Positions 19,252 to 28,970 of a stretch of 64,000 nt of DNA are shown here, in pieces. The notes beneath the pieces were generated by a model that was not told the origin of the DNA, made no database searches, and saw nothing but the letters and a program-made list of their open reading frames with translations. This DNA comes from DATFVJ01 sp963820395 (GTDB lineage: Bacteria > Actinomycetota > Actinomycetes > Streptosporangiales > Streptosporangiaceae): positions 124,001 through 188,000 of the forward strand of contig CAWGAE010000014.1 of NCBI GenBank assembly GCA_963820395.1, given 5' to 3'. The translations under genes and the position numbers were made by a program. Each line of letters starts with the position of its first letter. The first letter of the stretch is position 1.

Positions 19252-19831
19252 GGTGCCCGCAGCTACATTATCGACGCCTAGCGCCGCACCGCGACCCGCA
19301 GGCTCCCTGCGTGGGGCGTTGCGCGCCGCGTCCTGCAGGCACTCCTCCGCTGAACCAGCCCGCTAAACTTCGGGGCCAACGAGTTCGCAAGCGCCTCGGC
19401 GGGAATCTCCGCGTCGGCCGAGGAGTAGGATCCGCTCACAGCGGCTGGATATCTTGGCTCAGCCGGTCCGGGTCACATCAAGGATACGTACCGTATGCAG
19501 TGCCTCGTCTTGTGAAACGAGCACAGACCCCAGCTACCGAAATGGACTCGGCGGTATGCTCGGTTTGGGTGTTGGCAGACTATCCCACGGATTCCGCACA
19601 GCCTTCACAAGAACGTCAACTAGTGCCGTAAAGGCATTGTCCGACAAGCCCGGCCAGTTGCGCGGCAGCTACGGCATGAAACTCGACGCGACAGTTCAGC
19701 AGGCTTCTGGAAGACGCTACTCCCACCCTGCGGATGATCTCAGAGGCCGACGTGAACTGTCCGGGCGTCGGGTGCTTGCTTCGGCCTTCGCGAGCCGCGA
19801 GTCTGCCCGGTTGCGCTTGGTGGGCGAGCGC
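19252..19831. other. Intergenic, no gene seen
   Basis: Short overlapping frames only, with no domain pattern, repeat or RNA signal that I can support. Confidence 0.45.
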
Positions 19832-20410
19832 TCAGGCCTTGCGGCCGAGCAGGCCTAGCAAGTGGACGTCGTCCGGGGCGTCGGGGCCGGCGTCGATTCG
19901 TGAGCCGAACATGCCGGACCCTGCCAGCAGGTCGGCATTCGCGTCCGTCCAAGGGAGCAACAGCGCGACAGCGTCGGGGTCGAGCGCGTCGGCCTGCCCG
20001 GTGGCCCGGGCGAGATCCCAGGCGTGGATGGCGAGGTCGGCGGTCAGCTGAATCACGTACTCCTGCCCGGAGAAGTCGCCGAGGGAAAGGTGAACGGTCC
20101 GCTCAAGCGCGTCCGGTTGCGCTACCACCGCGTGTGCTTCCTCAATCGAGGACGTCAACAATCCCGGCCACGTCGAGGCGTCGTCGCCCATGAGGTCGCC
20201 CTCGAACCGGTCGCCGACCTGCTCGATCGTCATACCTGCCAGCAGCGGCGGCACCCAGCGCTGCTCGTACAGCAGGTGATGGGCCAGGGTTCGCACGTCC
20301 CACCCCGAACAGGGAGTATCGTCATTCCACTGTTCCGAGCCCACGCCCGCGACCAGCGCCACGAACCGTCGTCCGCAGCGGCCGTGCAGTTCGACGAGGT
20401 CATCTGCCAT
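19832..20410 (-). CDS. TIGR03086/DinB-like mycothiol-dependent enzyme family protein
   Basis: I chose ATG 20410 (MADDLVELHGRCGRRFVALV); the frame opens slightly earlier. The four-helix DinB/maleylpyruvate-isomerase fold is indicated by PCSGWDVRTLAHHLLYEQRW and by LTADLAIHAWDLARATGQ, which hold the metal-binding His residues of the family. Many actinobacterial members depend on mycothiol. The exact reaction is unknown. It stands alone. Confidence 0.88.
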   Translation of the reverse strand: MADDLVELHGRCGRRFVALVAGVGSEQWNDDTPCSGWDVRTLAHHLLYEQRWVPPLLAGMTIEQVGDRFEGDLMGDDASTWPGLLTSSIEEAHAVVAQPDALERTVHLSLGDFSGQEYVIQLTADLAIHAWDLARATGQADALDPDAVALLLPWTDANADLLAGSGMFGSRIDAGPDAPDDVHLLGLLGRKA

Positions 20411-20760
20411 GCGCTTTCTCCTGACGATCGACATCGACGCAGGAACCCATTCTGACGCGCGAACCTTGGCGCATCACAATCGAGCGGGCCGGAGCGGCTC
20501 CACCACCAGAAGTCTTAGAGTGAATGTTTGACCCTTTAACTCCGACTTGCCGCGCCAGGTGGAGTAGGGGTAACTGCGGCCGGCCCCGCCAGCGCCACGC
20601 TGACGAGGCCAGGCCGACCACACAGATCCTCTTCGAGTCCACTGCCGGGTCCAGGTCCCGGCCTCGGGTCACCTCGGCATTCGTCGTGCGATCCCATTGG
20701 CCCAGAGGCGATACGCCCGCGATCTGACCTGGGCGCGCTTCGGCCGCCGCCGCTGAGGTA
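20411..20760. other. Intergenic, no gene seen
   Basis: Between two leftward genes. Only short frames; nothing recognisable. Confidence 0.45.
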
Positions 20761-21426
20761 CTAGGCGGGTGTGCTGGTGATGTAGACGGTGAGCGCGCCG
20801 ATCGGCAGCCCCTTGGTGAAGACCTTGACCACAAGCTTCGCGTCGAGCAGCACAGCGGCGGACGTGGCGATGGTCGAGGTGATCCCGCTGGCAACGATCT
20901 CGCTGCCGCTTGTCGTGCGAGCCATCTTGGAGAGGTTGACCACAAGCAGTGGGACGTGCTTACCGTCCACGGTCGCCGTCAGGATGCCCAAGGTGGTGTT
21001 GAGAACGAAGTTCGTCGCGGTCAGGGTCTTGCCGGAGTGCGTGAATTTGAGCCCACCGCTGTGGTCGATCTTCCCCTTCAAGCCGGCCCGGGTCAGCGTG
21101 CCGCCGGTGATCGGGAAGCTGATCCCGCCAGACGAAGCCGCGGTCGCTGGCGAGACCGGAGTGATCTGTACGTCAGCGTTCTTCAACGCCTGCGAGGTCG
21201 ATGCGTTAAGCGTCAGATTGGTGTTCTTTCCGGTCACCGTGATCGCCTGCACAGACGCCGACCCGCTCGGACTAGCCGACGAGCTCGCGGTTGTCGCGGA
21301 GGAAACCCCAGCCGACGGCGACTGGCTGGCTGTACTGGGGGACGTCGACGAGCTGCAGGCGGCAGTGGCCACTGCAACGGCGACAAGACCGAAAACGAGA
21401 GGGCGGCAGCCCGAGGACGTCATCAT
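20761..21426 (-). CDS. Secreted lipoprotein, function unknown
   Basis: Two adjacent ATG codons (21426, 21423) begin a lipoprotein signal peptide (PLVFGLVAVAVATAAC, with the lipid-modified Cys near residue 23). A Ser/Thr/Ala-rich linker follows to about residue 60. The mature domain of about 160 residues has the pattern ISFPITGGTLTRAGLKG then IDHSGGLKFTHSGKTLTA, reminiscent of beta-rich HtaA-like domains. I do not assign a ligand. The protein should sit on the outer face of the membrane. Confidence 0.8.
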   Translation of the reverse strand: MMTSSGCRPLVFGLVAVAVATAACSSSTSPSTASQSPSAGVSSATTASSSASPSGSASVQAITVTGKNTNLTLNASTSQALKNADVQITPVSPATAASSGGISFPITGGTLTRAGLKGKIDHSGGLKFTHSGKTLTATNFVLNTTLGILTATVDGKHVPLLVVNLSKMARTTSGSEIVASGITSTIATSAAVLLDAKLVVKVFTKGLPIGALTVYITSTPA

Positions 21427-21558
21427 GGCGCTCCTGTGTTGTGGGTGGCGGCGCTCGGGTCGTCTCCCTCGCTGATACCGCCGACCTGTCGGCCTCGCTG
21501 ATAGCGCCCTGTCGGCCGACATTGGGGCGAAGCTTGCCGCCAGCCGCACCGCAGGAGC

Positions 21559-21577
21559 ATCACCCGATGCGGGTGAT
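21559..21577. promoter_or_regulatory. Inverted repeat upstream of lipoprotein gene
   Basis: ATCACCCG-ATG-CGGGTGAT, a perfect 8-bp inverted repeat about 135 bases before the lipoprotein start. It has the look of a repressor operator. No protein is known to bind it; inference only. Confidence 0.35.
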
Positions 21578-21626
21578 TTCGGCTCGATCGCCACCAGTGG
21601 ATACCGGCCGCTAGTAAATCCGGTGG

Positions 21627-21661
21627 CAAAACGGCCCCTTCCGATCTTGGGAGGGGCCTTG
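21627..21661. terminator. Terminator-like hairpin
   Basis: GGCCCCT and AGGGGCC are separated by about 13 bases, with a short TT tract after the stem. No gene clearly ends into it, so it may serve lost neighbours. Confidence 0.35.
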
Positions 21662-21698
21662 ACCTGGGCACGCTCGAAGGAATTCAAACCTAGGTTTG

Positions 21699-21830
21699 AT
21701 GGCAGGCGGGATGATCGGGTGCGACCTCAGCCAGTTACGGACGCCCGGCAGGCATCTGGCATTCCTGATCATCCCAGAGCCGGAGTACTCCCGCCGGACC
21801 CACCGGTCGGTCGTCGCTGTGGTTACGAGC
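21699..21830 (+). pseudogene. Short gene remnant, MAxGMI...LIIPEPE family
   Basis: An N-terminus starting MAGGMIG and continuing to FLIIPEPEYSRR. The same beginning occurs at 40,532 (MADGMIN, LLIIPEPERPRR), with most of the intervening residues different. Beyond about 21,830 the frame stays open but resembles nothing. The second copy follows a small membrane protein in a mobile region, so this may be the start of an integrative-element gene. Function unknown. Confidence 0.45.
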
Positions 21831-22627
21831 CCTACGACCCTCGTCTCTGCCGTCGCGCGTGCTCTCAGCCAGTGGCAGCGGGGGCACTGTGGGTGTCGCA
21901 TCGAGCCGGTGAGGACTACGGGATCCCGTTCCATGATCTGCGGGACTAGCCGTAACGGAACGGTGACTTGCGCACTTGGCGCAGACATGCTTACCCGTGG
22001 CTGGGATGTGATGCGTCACCAACGAGGTGCGGCACGCGTCGCAGCGTCGGCCGCCGTAACCGATGAACCGCCAAAACCTGGCAAGAAGGCGGCTCGAACG
22101 GCTAGCCGACAGCGTACCAAAGACGATGTCCGGGGTTGCGGAACTCACGCGAGCCCTCCCAGTAGCGGTTCTGTTACTGCGTGGCCAGTAGCAGAGTCTT
22201 CGCCAAGTAGGGTTAACTCTCGCAAAACAGCCGCTGTCTGGCAATACTTAACGGGTGCGGAGGTCCTGACCGTATACACGTGGGAGAGCGCTGGACGCGG
22301 GGAGTCGAGCGACGGGCTCGGATCACACGCCTGGCCCGTGCATCGTGACCGGCCAGGCCAGCTGGTTGAAGGCTCCGCTGCACGGTGCCGTCGCACGCCC
22401 ACTCTCGGCTGAATCGCTGTCGTAGGCAGCGAGCCGCAACTGAAGAACGTAATCGGGGAACCTGGCGAGTGTGGAGACCATCCCGGTCAACTGGTTCGGA
22501 GTCGGCCTCAAGACGTAGGCTTGGTGTCACGATTTGGCGACCTTCGGGCGAGAGGAAATGGCTTACCGACGGGAGAATCTGTGTCCGAAGGCGTTACAAC
22601 GCTGACGAATTCCGCCGAGTTAGGCCG
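21831..22627. other. Long stretch without a convincing gene
   Basis: Overlapping frames on both strands. One minus-strand frame near 22,020-22,060 carries two CxxC pairs (RCDACRT, VCAKCAS) that could be a zinc-ribbon fragment, but the frame around it is not protein-like. Confidence 0.4.
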
Positions 22628-23105
22628 ACCGGGTATCTGCTCGGCGATAGCCGCGCCGAGGTCGAGCATCCGCTCCGCCAGGCGGAGGTTTATGCCGAGG
22701 AGGCTGCGCAACTGCTGGATCGCGTGGGGGTGGCCGAGTGCGCCAGGGTGATCGATGTCGGTTGCGGAGCGCTGGGGATCTTAGATGTGCTGTGCGCCCG
22801 GGTCGGGCCCGGGTGGCCGCGTTGTCGGCGTGGATCGGAAGCCGCGCATCCTTGACGCGGCGCGTCAGGTCGCCGCCCAGCGGGGGCTGCCGATCGAATT
22901 CGTGCCAGGTGATGCCGCCGACTCGGCGCCGCCTCCGGATTCGTTCGATTTCGTCCACGAGCACACCGTCTTGCCAAATGTCCATTACCCGGTCCGCGTG
23001 GTCGCCGAGATGATCCGGATCGCCTGGCCTGGCGGGCTGGGCAAGCGCCCGACTCCTCCGGCTGGGTGCGCGACGCGTCGCACCCGGCGTGGGGAATGCC
23101 AGTGA
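22628..23105 (+). pseudogene. SAM methyltransferase remnant
   Basis: GYLLGDSRAEVE, VIDVGCGALGILDVL and, one base out of frame after about 22,810, GRVVGVDRKPRILDAARQVA and DSFDFVHEHTVLPNV. The frame shifts again near 23,045 (AWPGG, then GWVRDASHPAWGMP) and the C-terminal third is missing. The pattern is that of a ubiE/ArsM-like methyltransferase. Its position just before arsenic genes suggests a former link to them, which is inference. Confidence 0.75.
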
Positions 23106-23215
23106 CAGGGCGAGGCCATTCTTCCTCTTGGCACCTCTTGGTCATCGGTGGTGCTGCGGATCGGGTACCGACCTCCTGCGGATCTTTGCTATGTCTTGTG
23201 GCGAGCTCCATAGAT

Positions 23216-23775
23216 ATGGACAATCATGAAAGTATTGTGTCTCGGTGTCCCCGTCTGCAGCTTGCGCTCAGCGTCAACGACCTCGACCGGGCGGTCAGCT
23301 TCTACAGCAAGCTGTTCGGCGCCGAGCCCGCGAAGTGCCGCCCCGGCTACGCCAACTTCGCCATCAGGCAGCCGCCGCTGAAGCTCCTGCTGCTGGAGAA
23401 CCCCGCCCGCGGCGGCAGGCTCAGCCACCTCGGCGTCGAGGTCAGCGACGTGGACGCGGTCAATGCGGCGTAGACCCGGCTCGCGGAGGCCGGGCGGGCC
23501 TCGGATGAACGGGTCACCACCCGCTGTTACGCCAAGCAAGACAAGTTCTGGGGTGCTAGGCCCCGGACGGCGAGTCGTGGGAGATCTACACTGTCTTGGC
23601 CGACGGCGCCACCTTCCACGGCGAGGACGATGGCCCGGCCCGCTGCGGCGTCAGCAGCGAGCAGCCAGCCGACCCGGCGTGTTGTCCCCCACCCGCCCCG
23701 TCACGCTCCAGGCCAGACATCACAGCGCAAGGATCGCGCCGCTGGCCTGGCGTCCCGCGAAAGGCCGCCTCATGA
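23216..23775 (+). pseudogene. ArsI/CadI-type VOC protein, broken
   Basis: The N-terminal half (LQLALSVNDLDRAVSFYSKL, EPAKCRPGYANFAI, SHLGVEVSDVDAV) matches the ArsI/CadI glyoxalase-fold family, which acts on trivalent organoarsenicals or binds metals. A TAG stop falls at 23,471. The frame continues to the metal-binding CY of TTRCYAKQDKFW and then needs a shift near 23,555 to reach PDGESWEIYTVLADG. The restored C-terminus holds a CC pair and ends in TGA overlapping the arsC start by 4 bases, showing the original operon. Confidence 0.8.
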
Positions 23776-24281
23776 CCGACATCCCACATGTGCTGTTCAT
23801 CTGCACCCACAACGCCGGGCGGTCCCAGATGGCCACCGCCCTGCTCGATCATGAAGCCCATGGCCGCGTCCAGGTGACCTCCGCCGGATCTCAGCCGGCC
23901 AGCGAACTGAACCCCACTGTCGTGCAGGCCATAGCCGAACTCGGCCTTGACATCTGCCGCGAATTCCCCAAGCCGCTGACACACGACAAAATCCAAGCCG
24001 CCGACATCGTGATCACCATGGGCTGCGGCGACGCCTGCCCTGTCTACCCCAGCAAGCGTTATCTGGACTGGGACCTGCCCGACCCCGCAGGCCTCGACCT
24101 GACCGCAATCCGCGCCATCCGCGATGACATCCGCCGCCGCGTGCGCGAACTGCTCACCGACCTGGCCCTAGATCAAATGGCGCCGCAGCAGCCAAGGTGG
24201 GAACGGTTCGCTGGAAGCGTCACCGAGAACTCCAAAGAAAAAGCCCCGCCAGCGCCGAGGACGGCGGGGAGCAAGAAATAA
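23772..24281 (+). CDS. arsC: Arsenate reductase (low-molecular-weight phosphatase fold)
   Basis: ATG 23772 overlaps the ArsI stop. The catalytic loop CTHNAGRS (CX5R) is near residue 13, and VITMGCGDACPVYPSKRY and DWDLPDPAG carry the resolving Cys and catalytic Asp region. It reduces arsenate to arsenite with thioredoxin or mycothiol/mycoredoxin. The enzyme core ends at RVRELLTDL, near residue 133, where relatives stop. The last 37 residues (ALDQMAPQQPRW and onward) come from the junction with an IS110 scrap and are probably a read-through tail. Confidence 0.9.
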   Translation: MTDIPHVLFICTHNAGRSQMATALLDHEAHGRVQVTSAGSQPASELNPTVVQAIAELGLDICREFPKPLTHDKIQAADIVITMGCGDACPVYPSKRYLDWDLPDPAGLDLTAIRAIRDDIRRRVRELLTDLALDQMAPQQPRWERFAGSVTENSKEKAPPAPRTAGSKK

Positions 24282-24294
24282 ATATCGGCCGTAA

Positions 24295-24715
24295 TTGCAA
24301 GCGGGTCAAAGCCCGCGCCCTGCTCGCGGCGCTGAGCAGCCTGGTGGAACAGATCAAGGCACTGAGCGCCCAGATCGGCGAGCGGCTCGACCTGCACGCC
24401 TGACGCGCACATCTTCACCTCGCTGCCTCGCTCCGGCACCGTCCGCGCCGCCCGGCTGTTCGCCGAGATCGGCGACTGCTGCGCCCGCTTCCCCGCTCCA
24501 CAGGCCCTCGCCTGCCTGGCCGGCGTCGCCCCCTCCACCCCCCCCATCCGGCAAGGCACAAACAGTCACCTTGCGCTGGGCAGCCGACAAGCAACTCCGC
24601 GACGCCGTCTGCGACTTCGCCAGCGACTCCCGCCACGCCAGCCCCTGGGCCGCCAGGCATTACAACGACGCCATCACCCGCGGATGTGACCACCCCGACG
24701 CCTTGCGCATCCTTA
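24295..24715 (+). pseudogene. IS110-family transposase fragment
   Basis: Pieces of the C-terminal half in two frames: ALLAALSSLVEQIKALSAQI, then IFTSLPRSGTVRAARLFAEI and LACLAGVAPST, then VTLRWAADKQLRDAVCDFA. The order matches IS110/IS116-type transposases. It is cut at both ends and not functional. Confidence 0.8.
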
Positions 24716-24758
24716 GGTTTCCCCTCGTAGCGTGGAGACATCGCCTTTAGGAGGGGCG

Positions 24759-24990
24759 ATGCCAGAGACACGCAGGAAGTTCGACCAGGACTTCAAGAGG
24801 CCCCGGGCCGGGACGATCGAGCTGGCGATCCTGAAACTGCGTCAAGGCTCGTGTTTCCCGGAGTACCTGGAGCAACGGCGGCGGGCCGAGCGGGCGCTGG
24901 CCAGCGTGGTGGCCACCGGCTATCTGCTGGGGGTCCCGGCCCCGGCGGGTGGAGAAGCCGGCCGCCTCGCCGTGGGATGCTGCTCAGTGG
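24759..24990 (+). pseudogene. Chimeric scrap: IS3 OrfA start joined to IS256 piece
   Basis: AGGAGGGG precedes ATG and the residues MPETRRKFDQDFK, the usual start of an IS3-type OrfA. Within 15 codons this changes to TIELAILKLRQGSCFPEYL and ASVVATGYLLGV, an internal part of IS256-type transposases. The two fuse in one frame, recording an insertion or deletion. Confidence 0.7.
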
Positions 24991-25298
24991 CGCGCAGCGG
25001 GCAGCAGCATTGAGCGCCGCTGTGCGGCCAGAATGCGGCCAAGCATTGTTCACTAACTAGGTCGGGTCGATTGGCGGCTAACTGTCAGGCCGCAATTGAC
25101 AACACTACCAGCTTGGAAGATCGGTTGGGCCGGGCCCGGGAGCTTATCCTTGAGCGGCTTGGCAAGCTGGGCAGCCAGCATATGCATCGATCCGGACATC
25201 GGCCTATGCAGGGACCGTAGCTGACCGTTCGCGCGCCCTGACTCGCGTCGCATGTGGCCCGTGCGTGTCCCGCTCTGGCCTCCTACGGCTTCTAACCG
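24991..25298. other. Intergenic with attachment-like sequence
   Basis: Contains CCAGCTTGGAAGATCGGT near 25,107, identical over 18 bases to the tRNA-Gly-like fragment at 60,013, and CATGTGGCCCGTG near 25,250, which also recurs at 60,125. No gene seen. Confidence 0.45.
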
Positions 25299-25586
25299 CT
25301 AACCCGTCCGAACGACCTGATACAGCGCGGGAGACATGGGCCAGCGCAGGTCAGACGCCGATTCCCGGAACCCTTTACTGCGGACTGCAGCATTGAACTC
25401 TTCCTCAGACGTCCATTGGGCGATGTTCACGAACCGGAAGCGCTCATCATGCAGCGATTGATGCAGCGCGGTCTCAATATGCGCTGGCAGCGTCATGAGG
25501 TAGTCACGGGTCTTTTCCCAGGCGGCAATGAATGCGTCTTCGTCAGCTGCGGGCACTTCGAAGATATTGATCAAGGTTACGCTCAT
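25299..25586 (-). CDS. ABM-domain (antibiotic biosynthesis monooxygenase) protein
   Basis: 95 residues with AAGGGATCAGGA just before ATG 25586. MSVTLINIFEVPAADEDAFI, RFRFVNIAQWTSEEEFNAAV and the closing SPALYQVVR fit the ABM fold. It is probably a small cofactor-free monooxygenase or heme-interacting protein. It stands alone between transposon scraps, and its intactness suggests recent use. Confidence 0.85.
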   Translation of the reverse strand: MSVTLINIFEVPAADEDAFIAAWEKTRDYLMTLPAHIETALHQSLHDERFRFVNIAQWTSEEEFNAAVRSKGFRESASDLRWPMSPALYQVVRTG

Positions 25587-25794
25587 GCTTCCTGATCCCT
25601 TCGATGCGTCTGCGTGTGAAGGTGCGTCCGCAACCCAGCTTGACGGTCACCTTATGGCTTCGCAAGAGGCTGATTACCAAACGCGCTCAACTTTCCTCCC
25701 AGCCTCCTGATAGGTGCCGGGTCTTGCCGTGGAAGATCAGTGTCAAGGTGGAGCGCCCGCAGCTAAGCGAGGAGGTACGACCTTGACGGTGATC

Positions 25795-26805
25795 TTTGCC
25801 CGGCGAGAGGATGCCCGGCGCGGAAGACGGCCCGGTCAGATTGCGCAGGCGCATCCTTGGGGGCGGCCTTACGGCCGGGGCCAGCGACCTGCGGATGCAG
25901 GCCCGCGACGAGGAACTCGCCCGCGCCTGACGCTGGCTCGCCAGCCTCTTGGACACCATCGGACCAACGACGACCGTCGACTGGTCCAGGCACATGCTAC
26001 CTGGTAGGTGATCCGCGGTCTGGGCGTCGGCCCACGGCAGCGCCCGCAGCCGCGGGCCCCCACCGCACACGCCCGCAACAACATCCGCGCCGCCGTGGGC
26101 CTCCTCGCCTGGTTGCGCGGCCGCGGAACCAAGCTCGCCAGTTCCGGGCAGGCCGACATCGACGAATGGCTAGGCACCGGCCCGTCCGCGGGCGTGGCGC
26201 GGGACTTCCTGGCCTGGGCCGCCTCCCGCGGCCACTGCCAGCGCCTCACCATCTCCATCCCCACGCGCACCACCGGCCCTGCCGTCAGCCAGGACCAGCG
26301 GTGGGCCCTGTCCGCCCGACTGCTGCACGACACCGCGCTCGACCTCACCGACCGGGTCGCTCGCCGACTACTTGCTGCTGCTTTACGGACACCCGCTGTC
26401 CCGTATCGCCGTCATGACCATCAGCCAGGTCACCCGACGAGACAGCTGCGTCCTCATCGGGCTCGGCCGCCACGACGTGCCCGTGCCCGGCCCGCTCGCC
26501 ACCGCCACCCTCCAGCTCATCAGCGGTGGCCGCAGCTATCTCGGCATCGCGTCCCCGGCCGCCACCACCTGGCTATTTCCCGGGCACCTGCTGGCCGGCC
26601 CATCGCCCCGGCCAGCCTCGGCGAGCGCCTGCGGACCCTCGGCATCTACGCCAAGACCGGGCGCCGTGCTGCGCTCCTCGACCTCGCCGCCCAACTCCCC
26701 GCCGCCGCGCCGACCTCCTCGGCCTGCACGAGACGACTGCGGCCAAGTGAATGCATCAAGCCGGAGGTGACTGGTCTCGCTACGCAGCCGAACTGGCCCG
26801 CACTC
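25795..26805 (+). pseudogene. Decayed tyrosine-recombinase-like gene
   Basis: Fragments in shifting frames: NNIRAAVGLLAWLRGRGTK and ADIDEWLGTGPS (core-binding region), DYLLLLYGHPLSRIAVMTIS, APASLGERLRTLGIYAKTGR, and the end LHETTAAKWMHQAGGDWSRY. The order fits large actinobacterial recombinases of the type intact at 45,968-47,553. At least three frame changes and an early stop make it dead. Confidence 0.65.
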
Positions 26806-27077
26806 GTCCTCATCACGCCTGGCGAATACGTCCGTACGGCGGGTACATCGCTGACGGCATTCAGCGCGGTGCCGCTCCCTACCAGTTTCCAGGCAGGCTA
26901 CCCGCCGAAGATGCTCCAGGAGATCTTGGGCACGCCAGCATTACCACGACCCTCGACCTGTACGGCGCCTGTATCCCGGCGAGATGGACCGCTACGCCGA
27001 ACGCCTCGATGGCGCTGCGGCGATGGCCGATGCGGCCAAAATGCGGCCAGATGAGCCGACTGATGACCTGGGGCTAA
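26806..27077 (+). pseudogene. Integrase (Xer-type) 3' end
   Basis: Across frames one reads YPPKMLQEILGHASITTTLDLYG, the box with the last catalytic His and Tyr of a tyrosine integrase, followed by the gene's end. From 26,896 to the tRNA fragment the DNA is nearly identical to 53,282-53,538. In integrative elements of actinomycetes the int gene normally ends right beside the attachment site, as here. Confidence 0.75.
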
Positions 27078-27107
27078 GTACGTGATCGCGCTGACCTGCG
27101 GAAAGGG

Positions 27108-27148
27108 TGGCGCGCTCGGAGGGATTCGAACCCCCAGTTTTCTGATCG
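27108..27148 (-). other. tRNA 3'-end fragment, probable attachment scar
   Basis: Read on the minus strand: TGGGGGTTCGAATCCC followed by TCCGAGCGCGCCA, that is a T arm and acceptor 3' half. The anticodon-arm side (CGATCAGAAAAC) cannot fold into a proper arm, so this is not a working tRNA. It lies directly after an integrase 3' end, and 53,494-53,538 shares the T arm and acceptor part. Confidence 0.7.
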
Positions 27149-27732
27149 TAAAATCAGTGCCGCACGTCCGGTCAGTGCGCCGAAAATCCGAACCCGCTGG
27201 TCAGCGTCCTGCAGGGTGTCCGGCATAGATCCCATAGTCCGGTACCGTCCGGTCAGTCTGTGAGTTGTGAGAAACTCCTGCCCTTACCACACGGAACGCT
27301 ACCTTTGGATGCGCTAACGCCAGCTAGGTCACGGCGACGTTTTGCGCAGGCATATTCCTGCCGTCAGTGTCACGAGCCGCTCTGCTCTGAACCTCTCATC
27401 ATCGACTGGTACTACCGTAAGGATGAACCCGCCTTGTTCCAAGCGGAGTTGCTTAACGAGAATCGCGTCCCGGGCATCGGGGTAGCACGATCACGTCTCC
27501 AGCATCGACGTCACCAGCCAGGATTATGGCATCCGCAGATAAGGACGATACCGTCCGGGAAGACCGATTTCGTCCAGGCCGTGAATGGAATGCCTGGCAT
27601 GTGGACAGCCGGTAACGCTCTCGCGGATCGCACGCGCAAGTGTGAGGGCAGGTCAGGGCTGCCGCGGCACGCTACTAGCGGATGCGGTGGCGGAAGACTA
27701 GCGTTCATCGGGTAATCGACCGAGGAGATGCC
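27149..27732. other. Intergenic, no gene seen
   Basis: Frames here are shadows or short. A plus-strand frame (27,260-27,715) shows no domain pattern. Confidence 0.45.
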
Positions 27733-28617
27733 ATGGCTGAGGCAAAACAGCTGTTGGTGTACGCCGCAGCGTACGAGACTGTCGATGCCGCGCTGGCGGA
27801 CCTGGACGCCATCGAGCAGCTGCACAAGGACGAGCTGATCGGCCAGTACGACGCGGCCGTGATCGATAAGGAGAACGGCGAGCCCCACGTCGTGAAGCGG
27901 ATGGATCGCCCGCATATCCGCGTCATCCCCGAGTGGTTCGGGGGCGGGACTCTGCCGCGCAAGGAGCTCCATGAGACGGCTGAGCAACTCACCGCTAACC
28001 AGGCCGGGCTCATCGCGGTTGGCGAGCCAACCATCGAAAAAGGGCTCGACAAGGCGCTGACCAAGGCCTCCAAGGTCGTGAAATGCACGGTGGAGGCCAC
28101 GACCGACGAAATCACCAGCGAGCTGCAGGAAGCGCTCAAGAAGGCAGACATGAGCTCCACCGAAGCACGCGGTAATCACCCGAGTAACGTCGACATGCAC
28201 CTCGAGGTCCACATCATCCCCGTGTCCGACGTCGACCGATCCAAGCAGTTCTACCAGCGTTTGGGTTGGAGGTTCGACGACGACGTCGCCCCGCTTGACG
28301 GGCTTCGCATCGTCCAGTTCACGCCCCCGGGCTCCGGGGCCTCGGTCACGTTCGGCACGGGACTTACGACGGCCGCCCCTGGCTCGGCCTTGGCGGGGCT
28401 GACCGTCTCCGATATCGAAGCGGCCCATGACGAACTCGTCGGCCGTGGCATCGACGCGAGTGAGGTGTGGCACGGTCTGCCGTTTCCCCCGGAGGCACGG
28501 CAACCCGGCCCCGACCGTGAGCGCACGAGTTACGGGTCGTTCTGCTCCTTCAACGATCCCGACGGCAATATGTGGCTAGTCCAGGAGGTCACGACCCGGC
28601 TCCCCGGCCGAACCTGA
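27733..28617 (+). CDS. DUF1269-like protein fused to a VOC domain
   Basis: ATG 27733 follows GAGGAG. Residues 1-139 (MAEAKQLLVYAAAYETVDAA to ITSELQEALK) resemble the small DUF1269-type stress-associated proteins. Residues 146-294 are a glyoxalase/VOC domain (LEVHIIPVSDVDRSKQFYQR to DPDGNMWLVQEVTTRLPG). The VOC part keeps its own plausible start, ATG 28150, with AAGGCAGAC before it. The fusion may therefore result from loss of a stop codon between two neighbouring genes. The VOC substrate is unknown. Confidence 0.8.
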   Translation: MAEAKQLLVYAAAYETVDAALADLDAIEQLHKDELIGQYDAAVIDKENGEPHVVKRMDRPHIRVIPEWFGGGTLPRKELHETAEQLTANQAGLIAVGEPTIEKGLDKALTKASKVVKCTVEATTDEITSELQEALKKADMSSTEARGNHPSNVDMHLEVHIIPVSDVDRSKQFYQRLGWRFDDDVAPLDGLRIVQFTPPGSGASVTFGTGLTTAAPGSALAGLTVSDIEAAHDELVGRGIDASEVWHGLPFPPEARQPGPDRERTSYGSFCSFNDPDGNMWLVQEVTTRLPGRT

Positions 28618-28725
28618 TACGGCATTCGTATCCACGGCGGACATGGCGAGTGCGTTTCGGCGTGCCGGGGCGGCCCACGGCGAGCCTTCAGCCGTGCCCG
28701 CGGTGCGGGAAGCGGTGACGGCCTG

Positions 28726-28970
28726 ATGCACCATTGCGACCGCGGCAGCCAGTACCTGTCCATCCGCTACAGCACCCAGCTCGCCGGGGCCGGGGCGGTC
28801 GCCTCGACCGGCTCCAAAGGGGACAGTTACGACAATGCGGTCGCCAGGAGTTTCCATGGTTTGTACAAGACCGAGCTGATCTGGCCCGGCGGCCCGTGGC
28901 AGGGCGTGACCGAGGTCGAGCTCGCCACCGCCCCGTACGTCGCATGGTTTCAGCACCGAGCGGCTGCATT
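28726..28970 (+). pseudogene. IS3-family OrfB C-terminal fragment
   Basis: MHHCDRGSQYLSIRYS, SKGDSYDNAVARSFHGLYK and VELATAPYVAWFQHR are the last part of an IS3-type DDE transposase, with the catalytic-region Asp (DRGSQY) and Glu position (replaced in ARSFHG, where most copies have AES). The end is overwritten by the 17-bp minisatellite. Sequence at 28,618-28,725 is unidentified. Confidence 0.8.

Noticed and set aside
21735..22244. Zinc-ribbon protein on the minus strand
   Set aside because: Two CxxC pairs are present, but the surrounding frame is Arg/Ser/Thr-rich shadow-type sequence with no ribosome site or family pattern.
27108..27190. A complete tRNA gene
   Set aside because: Only the T arm and acceptor 3' side are good; the anticodon arm does not fold to a 5-bp stem with a 7-base loop and the 5' half is missing.
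27511..28503. Minus-strand frame of 330 codons
   Set aside because: Antisense to the well-supported DUF1269-like/VOC gene.
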